A DNA stretch of 64,000 nt, from NCBI GenBank assembly GCA_963708625.1, contig CAVPSV010000004.1, forward strand, positions 496,001 to 560,000, given 5' to 3'. This document shows positions 54,766 to 64,000 of this stretch, one piece after another. This DNA comes from DASXIF01 sp036498145. GTDB taxonomy: Bacteria; Actinomycetota; Actinomycetes; Mycobacteriales; Jatrophihabitantaceae. A program made the position numbers and the translations under genes. The number at the start of each line of letters is the position of its first letter. Positions within the stretch are counted from its first letter, which is position 1. The notes under the pieces were generated by a model, which saw only the letters and a program-made list of their open reading frames with translations, was not told where the DNA came from and did not search any database.

Positions 54766-57700
54766 AGTGGATCTTCCAATATCCGTATGCGTTATTGACC
54801 GTCACCGCTACGTCGCCAGTCCCGCTGGCGTACCGAATATTGATGATCGAGCCATCGCTCATCGTGACTTGTCTCCCACCCGCAGCGCCACCGAAACCGT
54901 TCGGTGTCGAGTCAGTACCGCCGGCGGAATAATTATCGAAGAATCTTTGGGCAGCGACGCGTCCGCCGGACAGCTGCCGGATCCTTGGGTCGCCGGCGGC
55001 GCCGATGCGGCCCAGCGTACTGGGATTCAGGTTCTCCAGATCATCAACGGTTGGGTCCGCGGGGATGAATTGGCCGCTGGAGTAGTAGCCCATCGCGGCG
55101 CCGCCGCCGGCGAGGAGGAGGTTTTGGGCGATTCCTCGGTGTTGGTCGTAGCTGGCGCACGAGTTGGGGTGGATGTAGCAGTAGTTGGCTGCGACGAAGG
55201 CTGCGCCGGAGGAGTCGCCGGGATATGCCTTGAGGTAGGTCGCTGCGGCGTCGCAGGCGGCTTGTCCGTAGCAGAGGATCTTGCCGTTCTGCCAGATCGC
55301 TGAGGAGCCGTTGGCGCCGTCGTTGGACGCCTGCTGCCAGTAGGTCGACCAGTCGGTGATGCCGTGCGCGACCTGCCCATAACGCGCAGCGTCGCCCTCG
55401 GGATCGAGGTAGTACCCGTTGTGCCCACCGGGCGACGCCTGGGCCACGGTCGGTGTTGACCGCTCGAAATCCGACGCCCACGGGTCCCCGCCGATGATCG
55501 ATGTCCCCCCACCACTGCCGGTTTGAATGACTGGCGTGTAGAAGCCGTCGCCATTCGCACCGACCGCGCACGCGGCCGAATCTGAGCCAAGATTTCGCGC
55601 GACGCACTGCTGCTCCGGGCTGGCGCCGGAGTAGTAGTAGTCGTAACACTCCACGCTCCCCGCACAGTTGGCCGGCGCGGGGTCGCGGCCGTCGGGGTCG
55701 ACCAGGGTGGTGGGGTCATCCAGGACGTAGCTGTAGGCGTTGACCCGCTGCGGTTGGCTCAGCGCCCCGGTGTGCGGATCGGGTGAAAGCCAACTCTGCG
55801 TGGACGGCGTGTAGTCACGGGCACTGAAATGCCAGTCCACACCTCCGTCGGACGCACCGACCGGATCGGCCAGCTGACCGGTGAACCCTACGGGGGAACA
55901 GCCGGTGACCGGCGGCAACACCGGGCCGGGCAGCTTCTTTAACTGACCCGGCGCGCAACTGCTGTTGCCCTTGTCCCCGCAGTACACCGACCCCGCCGCC
56001 GGTTCCAACCCACCGAAGTCGGTGTATGCCGCGGCCGCGGTCGTCTGCCCCGAGGAGTCGCTGATTACGCGCACCGAACCGAGCGCATCCAGATACATCC
56101 ACCCCGTCACCGACGTCACCGCACCACCGGACGTCGATGCGGCCGTGGTCGTGGTCAGGTGATCAACGCCCTGCGGCCCCTGCACCAGATCCACACTCAC
56201 CGCTGCGGTGCTGAACGCAACCGGTGTCGCACCGTCGTTGCTCACCGTCACCGGCGCACCCGCAAACGCAGTGTCACCCGCCACCGCCGGGCAGCCCGGT
56301 GTGCTGCCGCCATTGCCACACCCTGGGCCGCCGGCCTTGCCCGACCCGCCACCGTTGCCCGGCTTACCGCCACTCCCACCGGCTCCGCTCGCGGCGCGGT
56401 CCGGCAGGGTCATGCCCACCGTGCGACCCAACCCGTCATAGCGATACGACGTCGCCGCACCGTCGGACCGACCACTGGACGCCAGATGACCGCCGTAGTC
56501 ATAGGTGTTGGTCGTGCTCACCGTCGCGGTATCCGTCTTCCCGCTGTTCCCCGGCCCCGCCGACGTACTCGCCACCGACGACGTCGCTAACTGCCCATCA
56601 GCGTTCCACGTGTCACTGGTGACCACCGTGCCAGCCGCCACATCACCCTTGCGCGTCGTGTCCGCGCCCTGCGGCGCCACCGTCTGCGACACCAACTGAT
56701 CCGCGGCGTTGAACGACGCCTGGACGCTCAGCACCTGCCCCGTCACCCGATCAGTGTCCGTGCCACCGACCCGATCCCCCGCCGCGTCATAGGAATACGA
56801 CGCATCCGCACCATCCGTGCGCGTGGACGCGGCCAGCCGACCCAACGCGTCGTACTGATAACTCGTCGTCAAGTCCTTCGACACCGACTGCTGACGCACC
56901 GACGACACTCGACCGTCGGCGTCATAGGCATACGACAGCGTCATCGGCAACCCGTCGGCCGCCGTCAGCTCCACCACCGGACAGCCTGGCGTGACTCCGC
57001 CATTGCCACATCCCGGGCCGTCCGTCTGCCCGGACGGCGTCGTTGGCGTCGCCGATGTCGAGGCCGAGTTCGCCGCGTTCACCGACGGAATCGACGGAAC
57101 CGGCGCCGACGGCGTCGGGGCTCGCGGCGTCGCGCCGGCCACCGCGGTCGCAGCTGCCGACGAGCTCGCCGAGCCGCTCGGAGCCGGGTTGGGCGCGCTC
57201 GGAGCCGCGTCCGGCGCTGAACTCGGGCAACCCGGGGTCGTCCCGCCGTCGCCGCACCCCGGTCCCTGGCCACTACTCGCTGCGGTGGTGCCGGTGTGCA
57301 CGATCTGGGTGATCAACCCGTCCGGGTCGTAGGAGTAGCTGCTCGTCGTGCCGTTCGGCCGGGCAACGCCCGTGACCTCCCCAGCCGCGTCGTAGCTGTA
57401 CTTCACCGTTCCGGACGAATCTGCCTCCGACGCCACTCGGCCGGCCGCGTCCAAGCCGTACGCAACAGCGCGCCCGTCCGGATACGTGAGCGACGTACGA
57501 GCGCCGGAAGCGTCGTAGCCGTACTTGAGTGTCGTGCCGGCACCGCTGGTAGCCGCCACGACACGACCGGCCGAGTCGTAGGTCCAGGATGAGATGCCGG
57601 TGCCGTCATGCATCGTTGTCATCCGCCCCGCTGCGTCATAGCCGTAGCTGATGGCTGGTTGCGGCGATGCCGGGATCACCCCGGTGAGGTGACCGGCAGC

Positions 57701-60700
57701 GTCATACCCGAACGAGGTGACTGCTCCCCCGCCGTCCGCGCGCGCTGTCAGCTGCCCCGCGGCGTCATAGTCGTACTTCGTGACGTGTCCCAGCGGATCG
57801 GTCGCCGAGGTGAGGTCACCCGTCGCGTCGTAGCCGTCGCTCTTGGTGTGACCGAGCGGATCGGTCACCCCGGTCAGGCGGCCGACTGCGTCGTAGACGT
57901 ACTTCGTCGTCACGTTCGTCGTTGCCGAGGCGGCGGTGCCACTGACCGCATTCTCCGTCACCGCGGTGAGCAGTCCGCGCGGGTCTCGTGCGTACGCAGT
58001 GACCACGCCGAGCGGATCAGTGGCACTCGCGAGCTCGCCCGCGGCGTCGTAGGCGTAACGGGTGGTGTCACCGTCCGCGTCGGTGCTGCCCGCCAGCTGG
58101 TTGGTCGCAGTCCACGCGAACTGCACCCGACCACCGCGTGCGTCCGTGATCCCGGTGATGTTGCCCGTCGCGTCGTAGGCGTAGGACGTCTTGGCAGCCG
58201 CCGGATCGGTCGATCCGGCGAGCAACCCGTCCGCCGTGTACTGGTAACTGGTGCTCCGCCCGGCCGGGTCGGTGACCTTCGTCAGCTCGCCGGCCGCGTC
58301 GTAGCCGTAGCTCGTCTTCGCGCCGGCAGGATCCATCTTGGTGATCAGGCGATTCAGCGCGTCATAGGCGAACGCGGTGGTACGTCCGGTCGCGTCGGTG
58401 TTCGACGTCTGGTTGCCCGCCGGGTCATAGCCGTACTTGCTGGCGTGCCCCGCCGGATCGGTGACGGTAACCACCCGTCCTGCAGGGTCGTATGCGTACG
58501 TGGTGCTGCGCTTGTCCGGGTCGCTCACGCTGGTCAATTGCCCGGCCGCGTCGTAGGAGAACGTGGTCACGCCGCCACGCGCATCCGTCACCTTCGCCGG
58601 CAACCCGTCCACCGTGTAGGTGATCGCGGTGCTCGCGCCGGCCGGATCCGTCACCGAGGTCAGATGCTGCGCGGCGTCATAGCTCCGCTTGGTGACGCCG
58701 CCAGCCGGATCTGTGCTGGCGACCAGCAGCCCCTCGGCGTTGTAGGCGTAGTGGGTGACGTGCCCATCCGGATCCGTCACAGAGGTCCGGCGTCCCTCCG
58801 AGTCGTACCCCAGTGTTGTGACGCCACCGTTCGGCTCGGTGATCGTCGCGACATTCAACTCGGCGGTGTAGGTGTACTTCGTAGTCTGGCCGTTCGGATC
58901 GGTGATCGCGGCCACCTGATCGTCGGCCTGGTACGCGTAGGTGGTCTTCGCGCCGGACGGCTTGGTGAGCGTGGTGAGGTTGCCGACCGCGTCGTAGCTG
59001 TAGCCGGTGGTGCGGCCCAGCGGATCGGTAACTGCACTCACCCGGCCGGCCGCGTCGTAGGACAGCCTGGTGATCCCACCCGCGGCGTCGGTGACCGCAG
59101 TCAGATCGCCGTGCCCGTCGTAGCCCGTACCTCGTCGTGTGCCCGTCCGGATCCGTCCGGGCGGTGAGGTCCCCGCCCGCGTCGAAGGACTGCTGCCAGT
59201 GCGCGCCACCGGGTCCGGCGATCGCGATCGAGTGGCCGCGCGCGTCGACCGTGTAGCCGGTGGTGTGGCCGTCCGCGTCGGTGGTCGATGTCAGATCACC
59301 CTGCGCGGTGTACGCGTACGACGCCTGCGCACCGGACGGCTTCGTCACGGTGGTCAGATTGCCGTCGCTGTCGTAGGCGTAGGACGTGGTGTTTCCGTCC
59401 CCATCCGTCGACGACGCGGTCTGCCAGTTGTCGTAGCCGGTGGTGATGGTGTGGCCCAGCGGCGTGACGACCTTCGTCACCCGCCAGGAAGAGTCCATCG
59501 TGAACGTCGTTGTCGCACCGGTGGTGTCGGTGTAACTGGTCTGCCCGGTCGCATAACTGATCGAGGTGGTGTGACCCTCGCCGTTCACCTGCTTCACCAC
59601 CCGGCCCTGGGCGTCGTAGCTGTTGGTCAGGTACGTCACGCCGTCCGGCGCGGTCACGGTGACCATCCGGCCGGAGCTGTCGTAGCTGTAGCGGGTGGTG
59701 TGCCCGTCCGCGTCGGTGATGGCGGCGAGGTTGCCGCCGGAGTAGGTGAGCGTCCATGCGGCGCCGTCCGGGCGGGTCACCTTGGTGACGTGCCCGGCGC
59801 TGTCGCTGGTGAACCGGATGACCTGGCCGCCCGGCTCGGTGATGGACGTCAACGCGCCGAGCGTTTGATACGTCACCGGCGCGACCGCACTCCCACCGCT
59901 GCTACCGTTCGTCGCCACCGGCCACGGGTTGGCCGAACCCTGCGTCGTGGTTGTGGCGGCGGCGTAGCCGTAGCTCCAGACGTGTCCGGCGCGGTCGGTG
60001 CGCTTGACCAGAACCCCGCCGCCCGTCACCGGGTTCTCGGTGAACGTCTGCGTCGAGGTGTCCGGCGAGGTCAGGACGACGGTGTGCGCCGCCGTCCGAG
60101 TCAGCGTGTCGAAGATGCCGGGCTGCACCGCTCGATAACTTCCGTCGGCAGCGCGGTCGAACGCGGTCGCCGAGCCGTCGTCGCCGGTGACCAGCACCGA
60201 ACCGTCCGCGTAGGTCTGGGATCGGACGTCAAGCCCAGACGACCAGCCGCGGCCGAAGCTGCCGCTGCGAGAGTCGAGCGAGTTGTACGTCAGCGCCACG
60301 GGCGTGCTCACCCCACCCGGACCGGCGACGGTGAACAAACTGGCCTGCTGGACGAAGTTGCCGGTCGCGAAGTTCACCGGGTCGCTGCCGTAGCGCATCC
60401 AGTTCGCGAAACCGAGCGCGAACAGCGCGGCCAGTTGCGCGGCACTCGGCGCGGACGGGAACGCGGTCTGACCCGCAGCGGTGTTGCCGCAGGTGATGCC
60501 TTGGGCCTGCAGCTGCTGCCCGATCGCCGTGACAACCGCGTCGATCAGGTAGCCGTACTGGGCGCCGTCGTAGGAAGCGTCGACCGCCGGCCAGTCGAAG
60601 TTGTGATCCATGTACAGCAGGAACGCCTGCGCATACGTCCCCGGCAGCGATGCGAACTCCGGATACGGGTAGGTGGTGCCGTTCGTGCCGGCCTGGTTCG

Positions 60701-61190
60701 GTCCACCCGCATTGCGGCGACCAGTGAACTGCGTGACCGCGTCCAGCGTTCGCTTCGCCAACGCGAGGTTATTCGCGTAGTTGCTCGCGAACGCGATGGA
60801 GCCGCCGTCAGCGGAAGTGCCCCATGGCGAACCGGTGAGGTTGTTCAAGGACAGTGTCATGGACACCGTCGCGGTACGCATTTGCGCCGCCCGCGCGGTT
60901 CGTGACACGAAGTTCTGGGAGGCATCCCGCGTGATCGACACGTTGGTGTCACACAGCTTCTGCAGCTTTGCCTTCGCCCCGACGGCGATTGCGTAGGTGA
61001 TCGGGAGTTCGGTGTAGCTGACGCCGTTCCAGATCGCGTGCGAGTAGTTGTCGTCCGGATCGAGCACCACCGTCGACGCCGGTGTGGCCGCTTCCGCCGG
61101 TGGGTTCACCGCGACAAGCATCGCGGACAGGGACGCGAGTGCCGCGAGCAGTGCGGTGAGCAGGCGGATCCGGGCCGAACGTCGGTGCAT
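54755..61190 (-). CDS. Giant secreted RHS/YD-repeat protein with C-terminal toxin region (one extra base at about 59125)
   Basis: About 2,144 residues if one base is removed. ATG 61190 follows GGAGG and gives a signal peptide (RLLTALLAALASLSAMLVAV). Residues about 250-360 resemble DUF6531 (SDPVNFATGNFVQQASLF, ALTYNSLDSRSGSFGRGWSS). From about 430 to 1750 run several dozen YD repeats of the SYDAAGRVSAVTDPLGRTT type, forming the hollow shell. The RHS core is near 1797 (SARDYTPSTQSWLSPDP, AYSYVLDDPTTLVDPDGRDP). The last 310 residues are the variable tip, ending GGRQVTMSDGSIINIRYASG and GYWKIHFGN. The frame changes in the three-base run 59124-59126; without the extra base TRYG joins YDGHGDLT exactly in repeat register. 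The immunity gene overlaps the end. Confidence 0.87.
55976..56235. repeat. Direct repeat, RHS-gene copy (partner at 54099-54358)
   Basis: Part of the RHS coding region just before the core and tip. Its copy heads the displaced tip. Homologous recombination between the two copies would delete 1877 bases (core, present tip and immunity gene) and join the displaced tip to the RHS shell. Confidence 0.88.
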
Positions 61191-61313
61191 CGTCGAACCT
61201 CCGACAGGTAGGGGCTGGCAGCAGGCGCGCGGAACCAGGCGCGCACCAGTGGCGACAGGTGGCGGGCGGGATATGAATGGGGCGATGGGCCGGGGCTGAG
61301 GTGGTTCGCTGGC

Positions 61314-61844
61314 CTAGGGCGACACCGCCCAGCACAGCGCGTAACCCGTCAGCGCCGAACCGGCGTGCTGCGGTACCAACGCCAAGCCGATGTGCCGAGC
61401 CGACCGATCCAGCAATGGACTCGGCCCGGACGGCTGCCGGGTCAGCGCCGCCGCCACCATCTGCGTGCCTGTCCGGTCGGCGCCGGATATCCAGCCGGTT
61501 CGCGGGTGGGCGCCGCATCCGCTAGCAGACGCGTGCCGGGAAGCATTGGCGGACGCCGGCGTCGACGGATCGGCCGGAGCGGCGGAGGCAGCCACGCCGT
61601 CGAGACAGGACGATCGTTGCAGCGCCGGAAGACCAGCTTCCTTGCGGACGCCGTTCAGCTGACTCCGCACGGTGTCGGCATTCAATGCCGGCGGCCGGTC
61701 AGGCACAGTGACCACACCGCCGCGCGGCAGCGGCGCCGCAGATGTCCGCGCGCCGGTTCGCAGTAGCACGATCACCGCGACCGTGAGACACACCGCAACC
61801 ACCGTCGCGATGCCGACGACGCGCGATCTGGACGAAAGAAACAC
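61314..61844 (-). CDS. Secreted CAP/SCP-like domain protein
   Basis: A 176-residue exported protein with an N-terminal hydrophobic segment (GIATVVAVCLTVAVIVLL). The mature part reads as a short, divergent CAP domain: LNGVRKEAGLPALQRSSCLD (the LNxxRxxxGLPxL start), AAALTRQPSGPSPLLDRSA and HIGLALVPQHAGSALTGYAL with C at CWAVS. The usual CAP histidines are not obvious. It lies 123 bases upstream of the RHS gene on the same strand and may be transcribed with it. Confidence 0.65.
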   Translation of the reverse strand: MFLSSRSRVVGIATVVAVCLTVAVIVLLRTGARTSAAPLPRGGVVTVPDRPPALNADTVRSQLNGVRKEAGLPALQRSSCLDGVAASAAPADPSTPASANASRHASASGCGAHPRTGWISGADRTGTQMVAAALTRQPSGPSPLLDRSARHIGLALVPQHAGSALTGYALCWAVSP

Positions 61845-61951
61845 TCTGGACCTTTCGGTTGGTCCAGGGTGTTATAGGTGGAACTGGTCAGTAACCGACA
61901 GCTAAATGACGGTTGTTTGACCGAATGGGCACGGCGGGAGCCCGACTCGCG

Positions 61952-62085
61952 CTACTCGGCGAGCAGGTCCTGGAACTCGGCGTGGTCTGCGATGAAGGCG
62001 CGGACGAACGGGCAGCGCGGGATGACGCGCTCACCGCGTGCCCGAACGTCGTCGAGCGCTTCCCGGATGAGCCTCGATCCTCAGG
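61952..62085 (-). pseudogene. Relic: C-terminal end of a YidJ-like GNAT acetyltransferase
   Basis: Minus-strand frame with stop at 61952 reads SRLIREALDDVRARGERVIP and RCPFVRAFIADHAEFQDLLA, the usual end of small Acetyltransf_CG-type GNAT proteins. A stop codon lies just upstream in this frame, and the preceding TPPEDRG-like part is in another frame, so the front is broken or lost. Nothing else is recognised in the gap 61845-62179. Confidence 0.6.
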
Positions 62086-62179
62086 TGGCGTTCTAGCGTG
62101 CGCTATCTCGACTGACTGCGCTGAGACGCGAGTGTGATGCGGAGAAAACGCGGCCTTACTGCGAGCACTGGCCGGCGCG

Positions 62180-64000
62180 TCAGTAGCCGGGTACCGCCTT
62201 TCCCCGGTGCAGCTGCTTGCCCGTTGCTCGGTGGTGCTTGTATACGGCTTGGAAGGTGAGGGTGCGTTCGGGACTCACCGCGGTGACGGCGACAAACCGG
62301 AAGTCCCCACCTTGGGCGCTACGAAGATCGTAGATCGTCGGCTTGACGCGGCGCAGTCCGGGCACCCCGTGGGGGCCGGCGGTGCGAGCCTGTTTGGAGA
62401 CTTCGTTGAGCCGGGTGACATCGAGCGCTTCTTGGGACGCCCACTTCATGACGTCCTTCTCGACCGAAACCAGCCAGGTCGACTCCGATCCTCGTGGCGG
62501 AGCCGAATCAGTCGGCCGGCGGCTCACCGATTTGGTGTCGGACGCTGTTGCGGCCTTGATCAGGAGCTGGAAATCCGGGGTCAGCATGTGCGCCCGGACC
62601 CGCACCGTCGTCTCCGGCGTGCTGCGACGAAAGGCCTTGGCCGCCTCCTGGAGTTCCGTACGCCCCATGCTCTTGTACAGGCGTCTCACCGGCTGGCTGA
62701 CCACTCCGTCGTGGAGCGCGACCTGTACCGCGCCCAGGAAATTGAGGACCGCCTCCGCGGAGTCGGTGTCGAAGCTCTGCAAATCCGCATCGGCGATTGC
62801 CGAGCCCGGGTCGCGCCGGGCGATCCTGTTCACCTCAGCGACGAATCGCCGCCCGGCACCGTAGGTGGGCTCGGTGGGTGGTTGATTCGCCGCCAGGTCG
62901 GCTCCGTTTCCGCGCGCTTGGTCGACGGCGCGGGCGATCGCCTTGTGATTCGCGAGCAGGTATGAGGTTGCCAAAGTCATCTGGCGCCGAGTGACGGCGG
63001 GAAATCGCTTGTTGACCGCTGCCACCAGTGCGGAGTCCTCGCCAGCAGCGATGTCGGAGAGCAGCCTGGCAACGTGAGCCGCGCGGTCAGGTTTCACCAT
63101 CTTGAAGACCGAGCCCGAGAACTCGTCTTCGCTGGGAAAGCCCCCCTCAACATTGAGCACCGCGCTGAAGGCTTTCAGCGCCCGCAAGGTCTCGAAACCG
63201 CGCGCGATTTCGGGGTACTTCTCAAGGTACTTCCGACCCAAGACGCGTAGGTCCTGGCCGGAAATCCGCAGGGTGGGAACGTTGACCGGATTCGACTCGA
63301 TCTCGTCGAAAAACGCGAGGAGCCGGCGCTTCTGAACGATGGTCAGCTTCTTGTACTCGGCGGGCCGGAGGCTGCTAAGGCCGCCACCCGGTAGCCGGAC
63401 CAGCGCTTTGGCGCGGTCCTGAGCGCGAACGCGGAACGAGAGCTTGGTGTAGGCAACCGTGTTGAGCAGCACCGAGAACTCTGCTGTCGCGTCCGGTCCC
63501 GAGCCCTCAACCGGCTTCGATGACGCCATGATCATATTGAGGTGCGGGTTCTGGCCGAGCAGGGTTTCCACGGCCCATTTGTTGCTCGGGTTGCCGGAGC
63601 TACGGAATGCCGCCAACCTCGCAAGAACCTTCTGCTTCCTGTCCGGCATCAGGTCGTGAAAATTGGCGTCGGTGAGGTCTTCGCCGCGGGGAAGGCCTGC
63701 GTCGCCGCGCAATTCCGTGTTCAACGCCCACCACGCCCCCGTTCCGACGTCGAATGCGGCCCGGGGGTGAGCGCCGCGGGGGTGAGCGCCGCCAAGCGCC
63801 TTGGCATACGCATCGAAGAGACTCCGGTGCTTGGGTGCTTCGATCCATTGGAGCCACGCCCTGGCATGCGGTCCCTGCAGTTGATCGTGCACCCGCCCGA
63901 AGTAGTACTTCCATTGCGCAGCAGTCGTCAGATCTTTGAGCACCTCGGGCGTGTCTCGCAGGGTCGGGTCTCGGTCGGGCGCATTCGCGTCACGTGAATC
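62180..64000 (-). CDS. Large protein of unknown function (start beyond window)
   Basis: The minus frame is open from the window edge to a stop at 62180, over 600 codons. A GTG at 63943 is available, but codons upstream of it (ending PTLRDTPEVLKDLTTAAQW) also look coding, so the gene probably begins outside. It is charged, without signal peptide or membrane helix, mostly helical (RLLAFFDEIESNPVNVPTLR, MTLATSYLLANHKAIARAVD), and carries a short tandem GAHPR repeat (63768-63796). The last 50 residues (PTIYDLRSAQGGDFRFVAVT, TFQAVYKHHRATGKQLHRG) faintly resemble the strand-and-Lys/Arg ending of RelE/HigB-type RNases. I do not recognise the whole protein; a toxin role is a guess from this tail and the neighbouring RHS locus. 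Confidence 0.65.
   Translation of the reverse strand, partial: DSRDANAPDRDPTLRDTPEVLKDLTTAAQWKYYFGRVHDQLQGPHARAWLQWIEAPKHRSLFDAYAKALGGAHPRGAHPRAAFDVGTGAWWALNTELRGDAGLPRGEDLTDANFHDLMPDRKQKVLARLAAFRSSGNPSNKWAVETLLGQNPHLNMIMASSKPVEGSGPDATAEFSVLLNTVAYTKLSFRVRAQDRAKALVRLPGGGLSSLRPAEYKKLTIVQKRRLLAFFDEIESNPVNVPTLRISGQDLRVLGRKYLEKYPEIARGFETLRALKAFSAVLNVEGGFPSEDEFSGSVFKMVKPDRAAHVARLLSDIAAGEDSALVAAVNKRFPAVTRRQMTLATSYLLANHKAIARAVDQARGNGADLAANQPPTEPTYGAGRRFVAEVNRIARRDPGSAIADADLQSFDTDSAEAVLNFLGAVQVALHDGVVSQPVRRLYKSMGRTELQEAAKAFRRSTPETTVRVRAHMLTPDFQLLIKAATASDTKSVSRRPTDSAPPRGSESTWLVSVEKDVMKWASQEALDVTRLNEVSKQARTAGPHGVPGLRRVKPTIYDLRSAQGGDFRFVAVTAVSPERTLTFQAVYKHHRATGKQLHRGKAVPGY

Noticed and set aside
57600..60000. 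Regular short DNA repeats in the RHS gene, considered as a CRISPR or satellite array
   Set aside because: The periodicity is that of coding YD repeats, with variable unit length and sequence and no constant repeat with unique spacers.
57608..60905. Two long plus-strand open frames (519 and 588 codons) opposite the RHS gene
   Set aside because: They mirror the YD repeats; Arg/Val-rich periodic shadows without start signals.

Overview
The window is high-GC DNA from an actinobacterium, with many GTG starts, short intergenic gaps and stop/start overlaps. A mycothiol conjugate amidase (Mca) and a sigE-anti-sigma-htrA-tatB-mrp block arranged much as in mycobacteria point to the Actinomycetes. A Frankiales/Jatrophihabitans-like lineage is my guess and is not proved by the sequence. 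I saw no rRNA, convincing tRNA, CRISPR array or transposase gene.

Left edge (1-8.2 kb) is an accessory island. It holds the start of a Flp/Tad pilus ATPase gene (cpaF, leaving the window), a secreted protein plus small membrane protein pair, an RHS-type secreted protein that has lost its YD repeats, a vapBC toxin-antitoxin operon and a secreted beta-rich protein. Between 2.4 and 3.06 kb lies a scrambled relic of this same neighbourhood: the vapB tail, a terminator, the 3' end of the secreted gene and the cpaF 5' end.

The middle (8.2-52.6 kb) is mostly core genome. It has acyl-CoA dehydrogenases, a CoA-ester lyase and a thiolase; an envelope-stress block (ECF sigma factor sigE with its zinc anti-sigma factor, HtrA protease, TatB, Mrp, an MgtE-N/CBS protein and a DUF1003 protein); AzlCD with a MarR regulator; ArfB, GreA and Mca; a MoxR-type AAA ATPase with a VWA partner; a GNAT/acyl-CoA-synthetase fusion coupled to an AcuC deacetylase (a likely protein-acetylation switch); transsulfuration genes (CGS and CBS); and several secreted hydrolases.

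Right edge (53-64 kb) is a second accessory island built around a giant RHS/YD-repeat protein of about 2,144 residues. An overlapping candidate immunity gene follows its C-terminal toxin region. Next comes a displaced duplicate of the RHS tip carrying a different C-terminus, then two paralogous small membrane proteins. A CAP-like secreted protein and a large unrecognised protein that runs off the window lie upstream. This layout is typical of polymorphic-toxin loci that diversify by tip exchange.

One pattern runs across the window. Five otherwise intact coding units (sigE, the gene after mca, the MoxR ATPase, the giant RHS gene and the displaced RHS tip) can each be restored by removing a single base, in four cases at or next to a short G/C run. 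This is either a systematic sequence error or widespread one-base disruption, and it should be settled before the genes are called broken.
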